64,000 bases of DNA, taken from Velamenicoccus sp964471325 (GTDB lineage: Bacteria; Omnitrophota; Gorgyraeia; Velamenicoccales; Velamenicoccaceae). A program made the position numbers and the translations under genes. This document shows positions 16,970 through 25,500 of the stretch, piece after piece; within the stretch, counting starts at the first letter, position 1; each line of letters begins with the position of its first letter. The DNA lies in contig CAYYFL010000002.1 of assembly GCA_964471325.1 (NCBI GenBank), forward strand, positions 100,921-164,920, given 5' to 3'. The notes under the pieces were generated by a model. That model worked only from the letters and a program-made list of their open reading frames with translations. It ran no database searches and had not been told where the DNA came from.

Positions 16970-18301
16970 TCACTTCTGTTTCGCCATTTCTTCAGCTTTG
17001 AGCTTGGCCAATTCCTCGGCCAGGCCTTCCGGCGTCTTCTCCCCGATGATGATCGACTGGATGCCCTTATCGAAGCGCTCAATGACCTTGGGAAGTTCGT
17101 TCACCGGCCAGATGTTCGGGTGCGTCACATTGTCCATCCCCTTGGAAAAGTCCGCCAGGATCTCCGGGATCGACCCGGACACCTTCCTGTTGGAAGGCAG
17201 GTTGCGGGTCGTCTCCGAGAGATACGCCTGCTGTTCGGTCGCTGTCAGCCATTTCAGGAATGTAACGGCTTCCTCCTTCACCGCCGAACGGTCGTTGACC
17301 AAAAGCGAAGAGCCGGCCCCGCCCCAGATATACATGGGGTTTTTAAGATTGACCTTCGGCGGAAGCATCACGCCGTAATCCAACGACGGGTTCATGCCGT
17401 GATAGACATTGACGCACCAGGAACCGTTAAAGGCAAATGCCGAGCGCTCATTGGCGAAATTCTGCTCGGCTGTTTTGTTCACCATGGTCACGATACCTGA
17501 CGCCAGCATGCCGCGGTCGGCCATTTCCTTAAAAAGACTGAAGACCTTGACCCAGTCGGGATCCGTGTAAGGGACTTCGCCGCGGATGGTGGCAAAGACC
17601 TTGTCCGGCCCCATGATATTGAAAGCGAAGTTCGATGCCAGGCAGTCGATCATCCAGATCTCGCCCCAGCCGCTGACAAGCCCCTGGGTACCGGCTTCCT
17701 TCAGCTTCTGGCAATCGGCGACAAATTCCGCCCAATCCTTCGGCGGGCGCGCCGGGTCCAGTCCCGCCTTCTGGAAAAGCTTTTTATTGTAGACCATCTG
17801 GATATTCATGACGTCTATCGGCACGCCGTAGATGCCCGCCTCGACGCCATAAGGATTGTCCGTCCTGAATTCGTTGACCGCCAGGGCCTTTTCATACAAG
17901 AGGTTCTTCCAGGCCCCTCCTTGCTCTTCCATCGCGCCTGTCAGGTTGGCCACATGGCCGGCTTTGATGAACGCCGCAAAATCCCGTTTTTCGCCGAGAA
18001 GACCGAAGATGTCCGGCAGCGCGCGCGCCTGCGCCGCGGCCCGGACCTTCTGCGAATAGGCATCGGAAGGGGCATACAGCTCGAAGACGACCTTGATACC
18101 GGTCTTGGCCTCATATCTTTTAGCCAGTTCCTGGAAGGCCTCTTCACGGTCCGTCATCCAGTGCCAGACGACGATCTTTTTGCCGGCGGTCTGGGGCCTC
18201 TGAGCACCCTGGGTGCCGCAGCCGCTCATAAAAACAGTAGACAGTAAAAACAAGGACAGCGAAGAGAGCGTTTTCTTAAAAATGCCCAAGCGGTTCATCA
18301 T
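16970..18301 (-). CDS. ABC sugar-binding lipoprotein
   Basis: This is an extracellular solute-binding protein of family 1. It has a lipoprotein signal peptide ending FMSGC (Cys is the acylation site), then VVWHWMTDREEAFQELAKRY and GIKVVFELYAP, the classic N-lobe opening. Later blocks such as FNGSWCVNVYHGMNP and AVTFLKWLTATEQQAYLSE are also typical. The start is set at 18301 (MMNRLGIF), because GGAGGAAAG lies five bases upstream; a longer frame to 18337 would spoil the signal peptide. It should deliver sugar to the two adjacent permeases. Confidence 0.93.
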   Translation of the reverse strand: MMNRLGIFKKTLSSLSLFLLSTVFMSGCGTQGAQRPQTAGKKIVVWHWMTDREEAFQELAKRYEAKTGIKVVFELYAPSDAYSQKVRAAAQARALPDIFGLLGEKRDFAAFIKAGHVANLTGAMEEQGGAWKNLLYEKALAVNEFRTDNPYGVEAGIYGVPIDVMNIQMVYNKKLFQKAGLDPARPPKDWAEFVADCQKLKEAGTQGLVSGWGEIWMIDCLASNFAFNIMGPDKVFATIRGEVPYTDPDWVKVFSLFKEMADRGMLASGIVTMVNKTAEQNFANERSAFAFNGSWCVNVYHGMNPSLDYGVMLPPKVNLKNPMYIWGGAGSSLLVNDRSAVKEEAVTFLKWLTATEQQAYLSETTRNLPSNRKVSGSIPEILADFSKGMDNVTHPNIWPVNELPKVIERFDKGIQSIIIGEKTPEGLAEELAKLKAEEMAKQK

Positions 18302-18344
18302 TGCTTTCCTCCGTTCTTGTCCGTGGCGCGCCCTCAAAACCGCG

Positions 18345-20780
18345 CTATCCCATCACCACGCGGACCTTGTGCTCTTTGCCGTCGCCGAACGACTTGACCA
18401 GCGTCCCTTCGATCCTGGTGCCGTCGACGTAAATTTCTTTTATGCCCTTCTCAACGCCGTTGGGATTTTCGATCTCGACCTCATACACATCCCCGCGGAA
18501 CGGCCGACGGACAGAACATTTCTTCCAGGACGACGGCAGACAGGGATCGATGCGCAGGCCCGCATAATCCCTGCGCACGCCGAGGATCCATTCGGTCGCC
18601 GCCATAAACGCCCAGCCCGATGCCCCCGTGATCCACGTGAACTGGCCCTCGCCGTAACGGTAAGGGTTCTCCGGCCCGACGAGATATTCGGCGTAGACAT
18701 ACGGCTCGGCTTTATAAAGATCGTAACTTTTCTGTTTGTTCGGCATCAGCTTGCATATGGACTCGTAAGCCCAGGTGCCGCGTCCCGCTATGCAAAGCCC
18801 CACGATCATGAAATGCGCCGCGTGGCAGAAGACCGCCGCGTTCTCTTTCGTCCCCTCGGAGAACATGCTGATGCGGCCCAGCTCCGGCCTGAAATGGCTG
18901 AAGGCCGGGTAAAAAAGCGCCAGACCGTGCTTGCCGTCGAGATATTTGGCGGTGCTCTTGAGGATCTTGTCCGACCTTCCTCCATCGGCCACGCCGCCCA
19001 GAAGGGCCCACGCTTGCGTATTCAAAAAGATCTTGCCGCCGTCGTAATCTTTCGTGCCGTAAGCAATCCCGTCGTCGGTGAACCCTCTCTTATACCACTC
19101 GCCGTCCCAACCCACCTCGTTGACCCTGTCGGTCATGGTCTTGGCCTTGCGGCTGAATTCCTCAGCCTTGGCCGCATCGCCCGCCAGCTCGCAGAGTTCG
19201 ACGAAATATTTCAAAGAGCGCACCAGCGCCTGGGCCAGCCAGACGCTCTCACCCTTGTGTCTCTTGCCCGCGGCATCGATCGCGTCGTTCCAGTCCGCGT
19301 GGCCTATTTTCGGCAGGCCGCGTTCGCCGACGTCGTTGAAACAAAAATTGAGGTTCTTCTCGAGATGCTCAAAAAGCGTGCCTTCCCCGTCTGTCGTGGT
19401 GCCGCCCTTATACTGAAGGTCGATGTCCCAGCCGCCCACCCACTTGTCCCTGAGATACGGCACATAGGCCTCAAGAATGCCCTTGTCCCCCGTTTCCTGG
19501 ACATAGGCGCGGACCGTCGCGGTCAGCCAGACCTGATGGTCCTTGTTCGGCCGGTGCTGGTTGGGGCCCGACGTGTCCGACCAGCCGGGCGCTGACGTCC
19601 CATCCCGCCGGATCAAGGCTGCGATCTGCAGGATGCGCTTGCGCGTCAACTCGTGGTTGATGGAAACGATCGCCTCCGAATCCTGGGCTGAGTCACGATA
19701 CCCGCGGCCGCCGGAACCCTCGTGATAAAACGACGGGGAACGCGACCAGAGATTGCAGATATACACCTGGTATTTCATCCAGGTGTTGACCATGGTGTCG
19801 AAATCGCTGTCCGGCGTCTTGACGACGATATTGCCGGCGATGCGCTTCTTCCAGAGATCCCGTGTGCTTTCAAGCGCCTTCTTGACCTGCGCCAGGTCCC
19901 TGTATTTTTCAACGAGCTTGATGGCGTTCGACTGCCCTTCCGTCTCGCCCAGGATCACCACAAATTCCTTTGTCTGCCGGGGCGCGAGCTTCACGGTGTG
20001 CTTGAAACAGGCGATCCCGTCCTCGCCGGAACATAAGGCCGTATTCCTGAACTTGCCTCCCAGGATGGCCTCGGGCTTCTCCTCGGTGTTGTAACGTCCC
20101 AGGAATTCCGTCTTCCTCGTGGCATATCCCTTGACGTCAAGGCTGGAGGCGAAAAAGCTGAAATTCTTGAATTCTTTGATATTCATCCCCTGCCAGAAGG
20201 CGGTCTTCCATCCGAAGATCAATTTGTGGCTCTCGTCGAACCACATCCGGTTATAAAGATTCATGATGTTGCGGTAACGCAGCTCTTCGTGATAGTCGCC
20301 GACGAGCCATTCGACATAAGGATAGAGCTCCAGCTTCTTCTCTTTGTTCGTCTCGTTCGTCAAAGAGACGAGCCAAAGTTCGCAATCGTCGTCGACAGGG
20401 ACAAAATAGGTGATCCGCGACGCAACGCCGTTGTATTTTTGCGCGATCGTCGTATAGCCGAGGCCGTGACGGCATTCGTAGGTATCCGGCTCAACCCTGA
20501 TCGGTTGATATGTCAAAGACCAAACTTTGGATCTTTTGCTGCCGGCGCGCTCTTCCCGGGCGTAAATGTAGCGGCCGGGCCTGTCGAAATTCTTGTAGTC
20601 CGGGGCCCACCGCAGGATCCGGTCTGTGCGGCAGTCGCGGTAGAAGCTGTATCCGCCGGCGCACTGGGAGATGATCGCGCAATATTTGTCGTTCGTCAGA
20701 TAATTGATCCAAGGGGTGGGTGTTACGGGATGAGAAATAATGAATTCGAGCCCGTCAGATGAAAAATGTCCGTACTTCAT
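18345..20780 (-). CDS. GH94 cellobiose/oligosaccharide phosphorylase-like enzyme
   Basis: The 811-residue protein has the full GH94 layout. An N-terminal beta-sandwich begins FSSDGLEFIISHPVTPTPW, with WAPDYKNFDRPGRYIY. A helical linker and an alpha/alpha barrel follow. The barrel holds GGRGYRDSAQD, GWSDTSGPNQHRPNKDHQVW and GHADWNDAID; the Asp in that last block is the expected catalytic acid. Known relatives are cellobiose, cellodextrin, chitobiose and laminaribiose phosphorylases. It has no signal peptide, so it is cytoplasmic, phosphorolysing imported beta-glycosides to a sugar 1-phosphate. The start has AAAAGGAG about twelve bases upstream. It is the first gene of the transporter cluster; exact substrate is unknown. 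Confidence 0.9.
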   Translation of the reverse strand: MKYGHFSSDGLEFIISHPVTPTPWINYLTNDKYCAIISQCAGGYSFYRDCRTDRILRWAPDYKNFDRPGRYIYAREERAGSKRSKVWSLTYQPIRVEPDTYECRHGLGYTTIAQKYNGVASRITYFVPVDDDCELWLVSLTNETNKEKKLELYPYVEWLVGDYHEELRYRNIMNLYNRMWFDESHKLIFGWKTAFWQGMNIKEFKNFSFFASSLDVKGYATRKTEFLGRYNTEEKPEAILGGKFRNTALCSGEDGIACFKHTVKLAPRQTKEFVVILGETEGQSNAIKLVEKYRDLAQVKKALESTRDLWKKRIAGNIVVKTPDSDFDTMVNTWMKYQVYICNLWSRSPSFYHEGSGGRGYRDSAQDSEAIVSINHELTRKRILQIAALIRRDGTSAPGWSDTSGPNQHRPNKDHQVWLTATVRAYVQETGDKGILEAYVPYLRDKWVGGWDIDLQYKGGTTTDGEGTLFEHLEKNLNFCFNDVGERGLPKIGHADWNDAIDAAGKRHKGESVWLAQALVRSLKYFVELCELAGDAAKAEEFSRKAKTMTDRVNEVGWDGEWYKRGFTDDGIAYGTKDYDGGKIFLNTQAWALLGGVADGGRSDKILKSTAKYLDGKHGLALFYPAFSHFRPELGRISMFSEGTKENAAVFCHAAHFMIVGLCIAGRGTWAYESICKLMPNKQKSYDLYKAEPYVYAEYLVGPENPYRYGEGQFTWITGASGWAFMAATEWILGVRRDYAGLRIDPCLPSSWKKCSVRRPFRGDVYEVEIENPNGVEKGIKEIYVDGTRIEGTLVKSFGDGKEHKVRVVMG

Positions 20781-20813
20781 GTGCTTTGTCTCTTCTCCTT
20801 TTTTAATGAGTAG

Positions 20814-20857
20814 ACACTTTATGGAACCGTCGCCTTATGACAGGCGACATAAAGTGT
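20814..20857. promoter_or_regulatory. Dyad in the GH94 leader
   Basis: ACACTTTAT (20814-20822) pairs with ATAAAGTGT (20849-20857), and inside it GTCGCC (20829-20834) pairs with GGCGAC (20843-20848). The structure sits about 12 bp upstream of the GH94 ribosome binding site. It could be an operator for the LacI or ROK regulator or an mRNA hairpin. Only the symmetry is observed. Confidence 0.4.
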
Positions 20858-20862
20858 AGGCC

Positions 20863-20961
20863 GGAGCTTTCCTTCATCGGAAGAGGAAACTCCGCCCTTG
20901 CTGGGCTGGAGCTTTCCTTCATCGGAAGAGGAAACTCCGCCCTTGCTGGGCTGGAGCTTTT
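20863..20961. repeat. 45-bp tandem repeat, intergenic copy
   Basis: Two head-to-tail units (20863-20907 and 20908-20952) share the core CTTTCCTTCATCGGAAGAGG followed by AAACTCCGCCCTTGCTGGGC. Nine bases of a third unit follow. The same unit occurs in frame inside the giant gene at 41003-41092 and 43709-43798. Confidence 0.85.
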
Positions 20962-21122
20962 GCGCTCGGCCGTCGCGCCTGCCTGCCGCCAGACAGGAAT
21001 TAAACCCCGCATCAACTTTTCTAAAGAGGTTGTCTTAATGACAAACGCCTGTCTGCAATTCCATTCCTTCTCTTAAAAGCCAAGCTTATGGGAAAAGTTG
21101 GTGCGGAGTCAGGTTCAGGCCG

Positions 21123-21153
21123 ATAACTTACATCGCTTTGCTCTGTAAGTTAT
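21123..21153. repeat. 10-bp perfect hairpin
   Basis: ATAACTTACA (21123-21132) and TGTAAGTTAT (21144-21153) are exact reverse complements around an 11-base loop. No T-tract follows on the minus strand. Confidence 0.5.
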
Positions 21154-21175
21154 GCCTTCACCTAACCTATTGATA

Positions 21176-21205
21176 ATTATAGATAAAAATATGTTTAAAA
21201 AGTTT
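21176..21205 (-). promoter_or_regulatory. Possible promoter for the GH94 cluster
   Basis: A consensus TATAAT lies on the minus strand at 21181-21176 within the only strongly AT-rich block of the gap. A -35 box at about 21199-21204 is weak (CTTTTT-like). If used, it gives a leader of nearly 400 bases that carries the repeats. Confidence 0.3.
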
Positions 21206-21354
21206 ATCATAAGCAAGGTAAAAGTCAAGAAATACTTATGCAAATTTAGCGTGCGGAAAAAGGGTAAAAAATATCACGGCGGGAAAACAAAAGCCTCTTC
21301 TCGTGCGCTTCTAAAATCTATCCGGAAATCCCCTAAAAACCTGCCTGACTGTCC

Positions 21355-21729
21355 CTAAACCCCCTGCCACCAGCGTTCCCTGAGCTGCTGCGGATGATGA
21401 TCGATGACGTAATCCAGGATGCACTGCTTATGGCAGTCTCGAATTCTCCTAAATGCCAATCCTGTCAAATAGTTATATTCCTCCTGAAAACCTTGAGAAT
21501 GCTTCTGCCAGATCACTTCGGATTCGACACACACCGTTCCCTCAACGTCAGGAAACTCAAACATAACGTTGAGCTTGTCCCCTGGTTCATGTTTTTCAAC
21601 TGTCTCCACACATGCGCCCGTTGTGCTGAGATCCTTCGTCCTTGCGTATCCTTCGTTATGCTTCGCAAACCCCATGTAGCGAATTGGCAAGATTATGTTC
21701 CAACGGACCGAACCTCTCTTCTCATCCAT
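21355..21729 (-). CDS. PilZ-domain protein
   Basis: Starting at 21729 (MDEKRGSVRW), the protein is about 124 residues and is a single PilZ domain. An Arg-containing N-terminal stretch is followed by ARTKDLSTTGACVETVE, which matches the PilZ [D/N]xSxxG core. VESEVIWQKH and YLTGLAFRRI mark the closing strands. The start is fixed by AGGAGGTG four bases upstream; the longer frame to 21840 runs through a hairpin. PilZ domains bind c-di-GMP, and the canonical RxxxR motif is not clear here. The output is unknown. Confidence 0.78.
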   Translation of the reverse strand: MDEKRGSVRWNIILPIRYMGFAKHNEGYARTKDLSTTGACVETVEKHEPGDKLNVMFEFPDVEGTVCVESEVIWQKHSQGFQEEYNYLTGLAFRRIRDCHKQCILDYVIDHHPQQLRERWWQGV

Positions 21730-21741
21730 TGAACACCTCCT

Positions 21742-21764
21742 TAATCCCACCTCCGGTGGGATTA
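21742..21764. promoter_or_regulatory. Hairpin abutting the PilZ ribosome binding site
   Basis: TAATCCCACC and GGTGGGATTA form a perfect 10-bp stem with a three-base loop. In the minus-strand transcript the right arm is followed at once by AGGAGGTG, the ribosome binding site of the PilZ gene. The left arm could also pair with part of that site. A translational control element is possible; only the stem is observed. Confidence 0.45.
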
Positions 21765-21904
21765 GCTCCGAGCGTATCTTGGAAATATCTGGCTGCCCGT
21801 CCGAGCCCTGCGAGGACTGGTCGCAGACAGATATTGACAAGATGCAAACGCGAGGAGTAACGTTAACTTTCCCAAAGCCTCGCCTTCTCTGATCCCGCTC
21901 AACT

Positions 21905-22288
21905 TTAACCTTCTTCTGCCTCTGTCGCTTTCAGTATCCTTGCCATGCTCATGAGACGCTGCCTGTCAAAAGCAACGCCGGTACGCCAGAGAGGTCCATC
22001 CGCTTTCGACCACACAACGCGCCCCAGAAGATGCATGGGCTCAAAACCGTCCGGAAAATCCAACCACAACTCCAACGGCGTTTTGGGCCGCAGCTCGCGG
22101 ACAGTGTCCATGCAGGTCCCACCGCCGCTGATATCCTTGCACGCTCCTTCCCCTCGTGTGCCGATTTTCAGGTCCTTGAAGTGAACAGGGACCCTCTTCA
22201 CGAGAAAACGGCAGAATGTCCGCTTGTCATCCGGTCCCGGCAGATCGCCGGGGACAATTTCAAGTTCGTTTCTTTTTGTCTTAGGCAT
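21905..22288 (-). CDS. PilZ-domain protein
   Basis: The 127-residue protein has a PilZ-like layout: CRFLVKRVPVHFKDLK, then ACKDISGGGTCMDTV (the D-x-S-x-x-G core), LELWLDFPDG and LLGRVVWSK. A strong AAGGAGG precedes the ATG. It is the first gene after the giant gene, 241 bp downstream, and precedes the other PilZ gene by 175 bp. The pair may answer c-di-GMP made elsewhere, possibly by the GGDEF module in the giant protein; that link is inference. Confidence 0.72.
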   Translation of the reverse strand: MPKTKRNELEIVPGDLPGPDDKRTFCRFLVKRVPVHFKDLKIGTRGEGACKDISGGGTCMDTVRELRPKTPLELWLDFPDGFEPMHLLGRVVWSKADGPLWRTGVAFDRQRLMSMARILKATEAEEG

Positions 22289-22489
22289 GATTTTATTCTA
22301 CCTCCTTTCCGAAGATTTTTGAAGATAAATCTCATGCTTCTAACTCATTGCAAATCCCCAAGTTATCGTGGAATCCTCCCGGACTTTAAGCCCGGGGCTC
22401 CTTTTTTCTTGGGAACAATTCCCCTCGCAATCCTACGGCTGCCCTCCCCCGGGGGTTCCCTCCCAGAGGCAACCGCCATTCATCTCCGA

Positions 22490-22515
22490 TCACGGCCGGG
22501 AAATTCTGGCCGTGA
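22490..22515. repeat. 8-bp hairpin after the giant gene
   Basis: TCACGGCC and GGCCGTGA form a perfect stem around GGGAAATTCT, 15 bp beyond the giant gene's stop codon. There is no U-tract in the minus-strand transcript, so it is not a classic terminator. The GAAATTCTGGCC stretch resembles the repeat arms at 12191-12237. Confidence 0.45.
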
Positions 22516-22529
22516 AATCAAGAGACCTC

Positions 22530-25500
22530 TCAGGGGATCCTTATGATTGCGCCTGTCCCCACCTCCTCTCTATCACCTGCCTGAGCTGACAGGGAACCTC
22601 GTCCGTCGAAATCCTCAATCGTATAAAGGCCGCCCCGAAGCGCTGAAAGATCGGATACGAACACACGGTTGCCGCCCGACAGCTCATCGTCAAAACCAAA
22701 TAAAGGCACGGACACCGACGACAAACGAGAGACGGCGCCGGCTGCCGGGCCGGAGGAAACAGCCGAAAAATTCAGGTTCATTACATCCTGTTGCCGACGT
22801 CCTGAGCGGAGCGAAGGGCTGGAGATCGAGCTATCCGAGTCGTCACCAACCTGACCTCCGGAAACTGAAACCATCCGGTTGATCTCCGTCTTGAGCGTCT
22901 GGGTGATGAACGGCACAAAATTCTGCGGCACCCAGTCCGGCGATTCGGCGATCGTGACCAAGGGCGTGGTCACGCCGCTCGCAGTAAACAAACGCTTCAG
23001 GAACCATGTAATTACTTGCCCCAGTTCTGATTCAATCTCCTGCCGGGGTGAACCGAAGGCGATCTTGCGGTAAACCTCTGATTTCATATTGCCCTGCTCG
23101 ACAAAATAATCCTCGTCGATATCGACCAGAACGGGCCTCTGTTCCCGGCGGAAATCAGGAAGGTCGGACAACCGCAAGACATGAACGCTGATGCGCCGGC
23201 TGTTCACAACCATTTCTCTTTCCGACGGCTTGTCTTCGCTGTGCGACGGGACCACATAATAAATCTCATCGATCATGCCGTAATAGACGGCCGGATGGAT
23301 AAAACTCCCTTCCTTGAAACGCAGGCCCCACAGATCGGCATCCGCGCATTCTTCCCAGCCTGCGGCTGCCGGAACAGCCGTATCCGCGTGGGCATCGGCA
23401 TGGATCAGAACGGCACCCTTGACGCCCGCAAGCGCCCAGGTGTTAAAAGCCAAGCCGTGATCGGGCATCACCTGGACATGCGGTTTGCCAGCGACCGGCC
23501 CAACAACGGCACCGGCGGGCGACGAGAGGGATTTGATTTCTTTCTGGATGGCTGCCACCCTTTCTGCAAAAGGCGGATGCGTTTTCAAAATCTTCCGGCG
23601 GTCTTCTTCCCCGTCTTCCTGGACGGCCTCTTTGTCTCTTTGAAACCTGTCCTGAGACGCAAGCCTCAGAAACAGCTGGATCGACGGCTGATCAAGGAAA
23701 TGGGACTCGAGCTTGGCGAGACTGCTCACCAGCGCCTCCGGCCGGTAGCGGGCTTTCGAGAGGCAATGCACGGCAAAGGCATCCGCTTCAAATTCCTGGC
23801 GGTGACACAAAACCTCCCAAGGCCCTTTGTTTTCACCGACGGGCCAGCCATGCCTGGACACAAACCTGAGATACTCGAGCGCATGCTTCTTTCTCTTGTG
23901 CCCCAATTCGTGCGCAAGCACGGCGGCCAGTTCGTGGTCGTCGAGAGCGCGCACGGTAGGCTGCCCCAAAAAGATAAAGGAACCTGTCACCGAAGCGTTG
24001 TATTCGTCGATCCACTGTTCACCCTTGCTGACAAGCAGCGGTTGACGGCCGGCGATGCGGCTCTTTTTCATCAACCGTTGTAAAATCCGCCTGGACCGGA
24101 CATAATCCCCTTCGCTGAAATGCAGAAGCTTGTAAGCACAGAATATCTCCAACGCCCGTCGGGCCTCTTCCATCTTGAGATAGTACTTTGCCCACATCAT
24201 GAAGTCCGGCGTCTCCGGCAATGTCAGCAAAAGCCTCAAGGCCATGACCTGGTCGGTAAGCGCAGCATAATCTTTCTGAAGATCAAGCCACTCTGTGAAA
24301 TTTTTAAAGAAAAGGAGGGGGATTCTTTCCTGCCTGAAGGCCTCCATGGTCCTTCCAATCCTCTCGCTGCGGAAACGCAGCGTCCTTCTCTCCACAGGGA
24401 CGGCAGGGGAAGATAAGCTGTTGCCTGAATCAATCCGGCCGGCTCCCCGGGGAGGCGCGACCAGAAAAACCAGGCGGCCGTCCGGCTGCGCCGCGAGGGA
24501 AAGACCGCCGGACGATGTCCAGGAGACATCGTCCAGAAGAGAAAAGTTGATGATATCGCCGTATCCGCCGCGCAGGACGGCCGGCCTTCTCTCCGGCTTG
24601 ATGAATCTCATGTAAAGGCTGCAGTCGCCGGTCCTGCCGTTGACGACGGAAAACATCGTCTTGCCGTGATTCATGGTCAACCTGAGGGCTGAAGCATAAA
24701 GGATGCTGCCGAGGGCCTGCCTGCGGTACCCCTCCTTAACACCAAGGGCATAGCAATCCTGGAATTCCGCTCCCTGTTTTGCGAACGCGGAGGTCCGCGC
24801 GGCATGCAACATCTTGCTGACAGAACCGCTGTCGCCGCCCCATATTTTTAAAGCGCCTCGGCGGGCCTCAAACAAACCCTCGTCCATGTCTTCCTGATGG
24901 TATGCCATATGCATGAAGCCATCGGACGGCGTAAAACCGACATCCACATAACCCACCAGATCCATGACCTGGCGGCGAGGCGATACATCAAAGGCCTCGA
25001 CCGTCAAACCCGTCACGTAACGCGCATCCGCCCCTACGCACAGCATCTCGCTGAAGAGAAAACCGTAATCCCTGCCGCCGAGCGCGATCTTTTCAAATCC
25101 CTCCTCAGCCAGACGGGTCACGTCAAACACCGCCGGGGATCTTTGTGCGTCCGCAGGAGAATCCGCCACTGCCGGCGAGACTTCCCTCGGCTTCGCCGAG
25201 AGGCGAGCGCCGGTTTTAATCAAACCCGGCGAGCTTATCCCGTCGAGGACGGCCCGCACCCTGGGCTTGCCGATGATATCGCAATTCAACCACCCCCGCC
25301 ACGGGATGGCCTCAGGGTCATAACCCCGGCTGTGCTCCTGGGCCTGCCTGAGATCCTCGAAAAATATCCCGATCATACCCGCAAGCCTAGGACTCTGGAC
25401 ATCGGTAAAACGGATGGAATAGCCGAGGCGGAGGGCTTCATAACGCAAGAATTCAAGCACGCTCAAGCCTACGCCGCGGAACCTGGCCGCTGCGGGATGG

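Larger units (their letters stand above)
20781..21354. other. Repeat-rich intergenic region before the GH94 cluster
   Basis: This 574-bp gap holds an imperfect palindrome next to the GH94 start, two tandem 45-bp repeat units, a 10-bp hairpin and an AT-rich block at about 21164-21265 with a possible promoter. No reading frame in it looks like a gene. A short plus-strand frame over 21152-21358 is Lys-rich and has no recognisable features. Confidence 0.55.

Noticed and set aside
18302..18337. Upstream start of the sugar-binding lipoprotein (18337)
   Set aside because: A good GGAGGAAAG site sits before 18301, and the shorter form gives a normal lipoprotein signal.
21152..21358. Short Lys-rich plus-strand frame in the AT-rich gap
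   Set aside because: No ribosome binding site or known features; it overlaps the probable promoter region and the stop end of the PilZ gene.
21730..21840. Longer frame for the first PilZ gene (start at 21840)
   Set aside because: It would run through a perfect hairpin and the strong AGGAGGTG site used by the shorter start.
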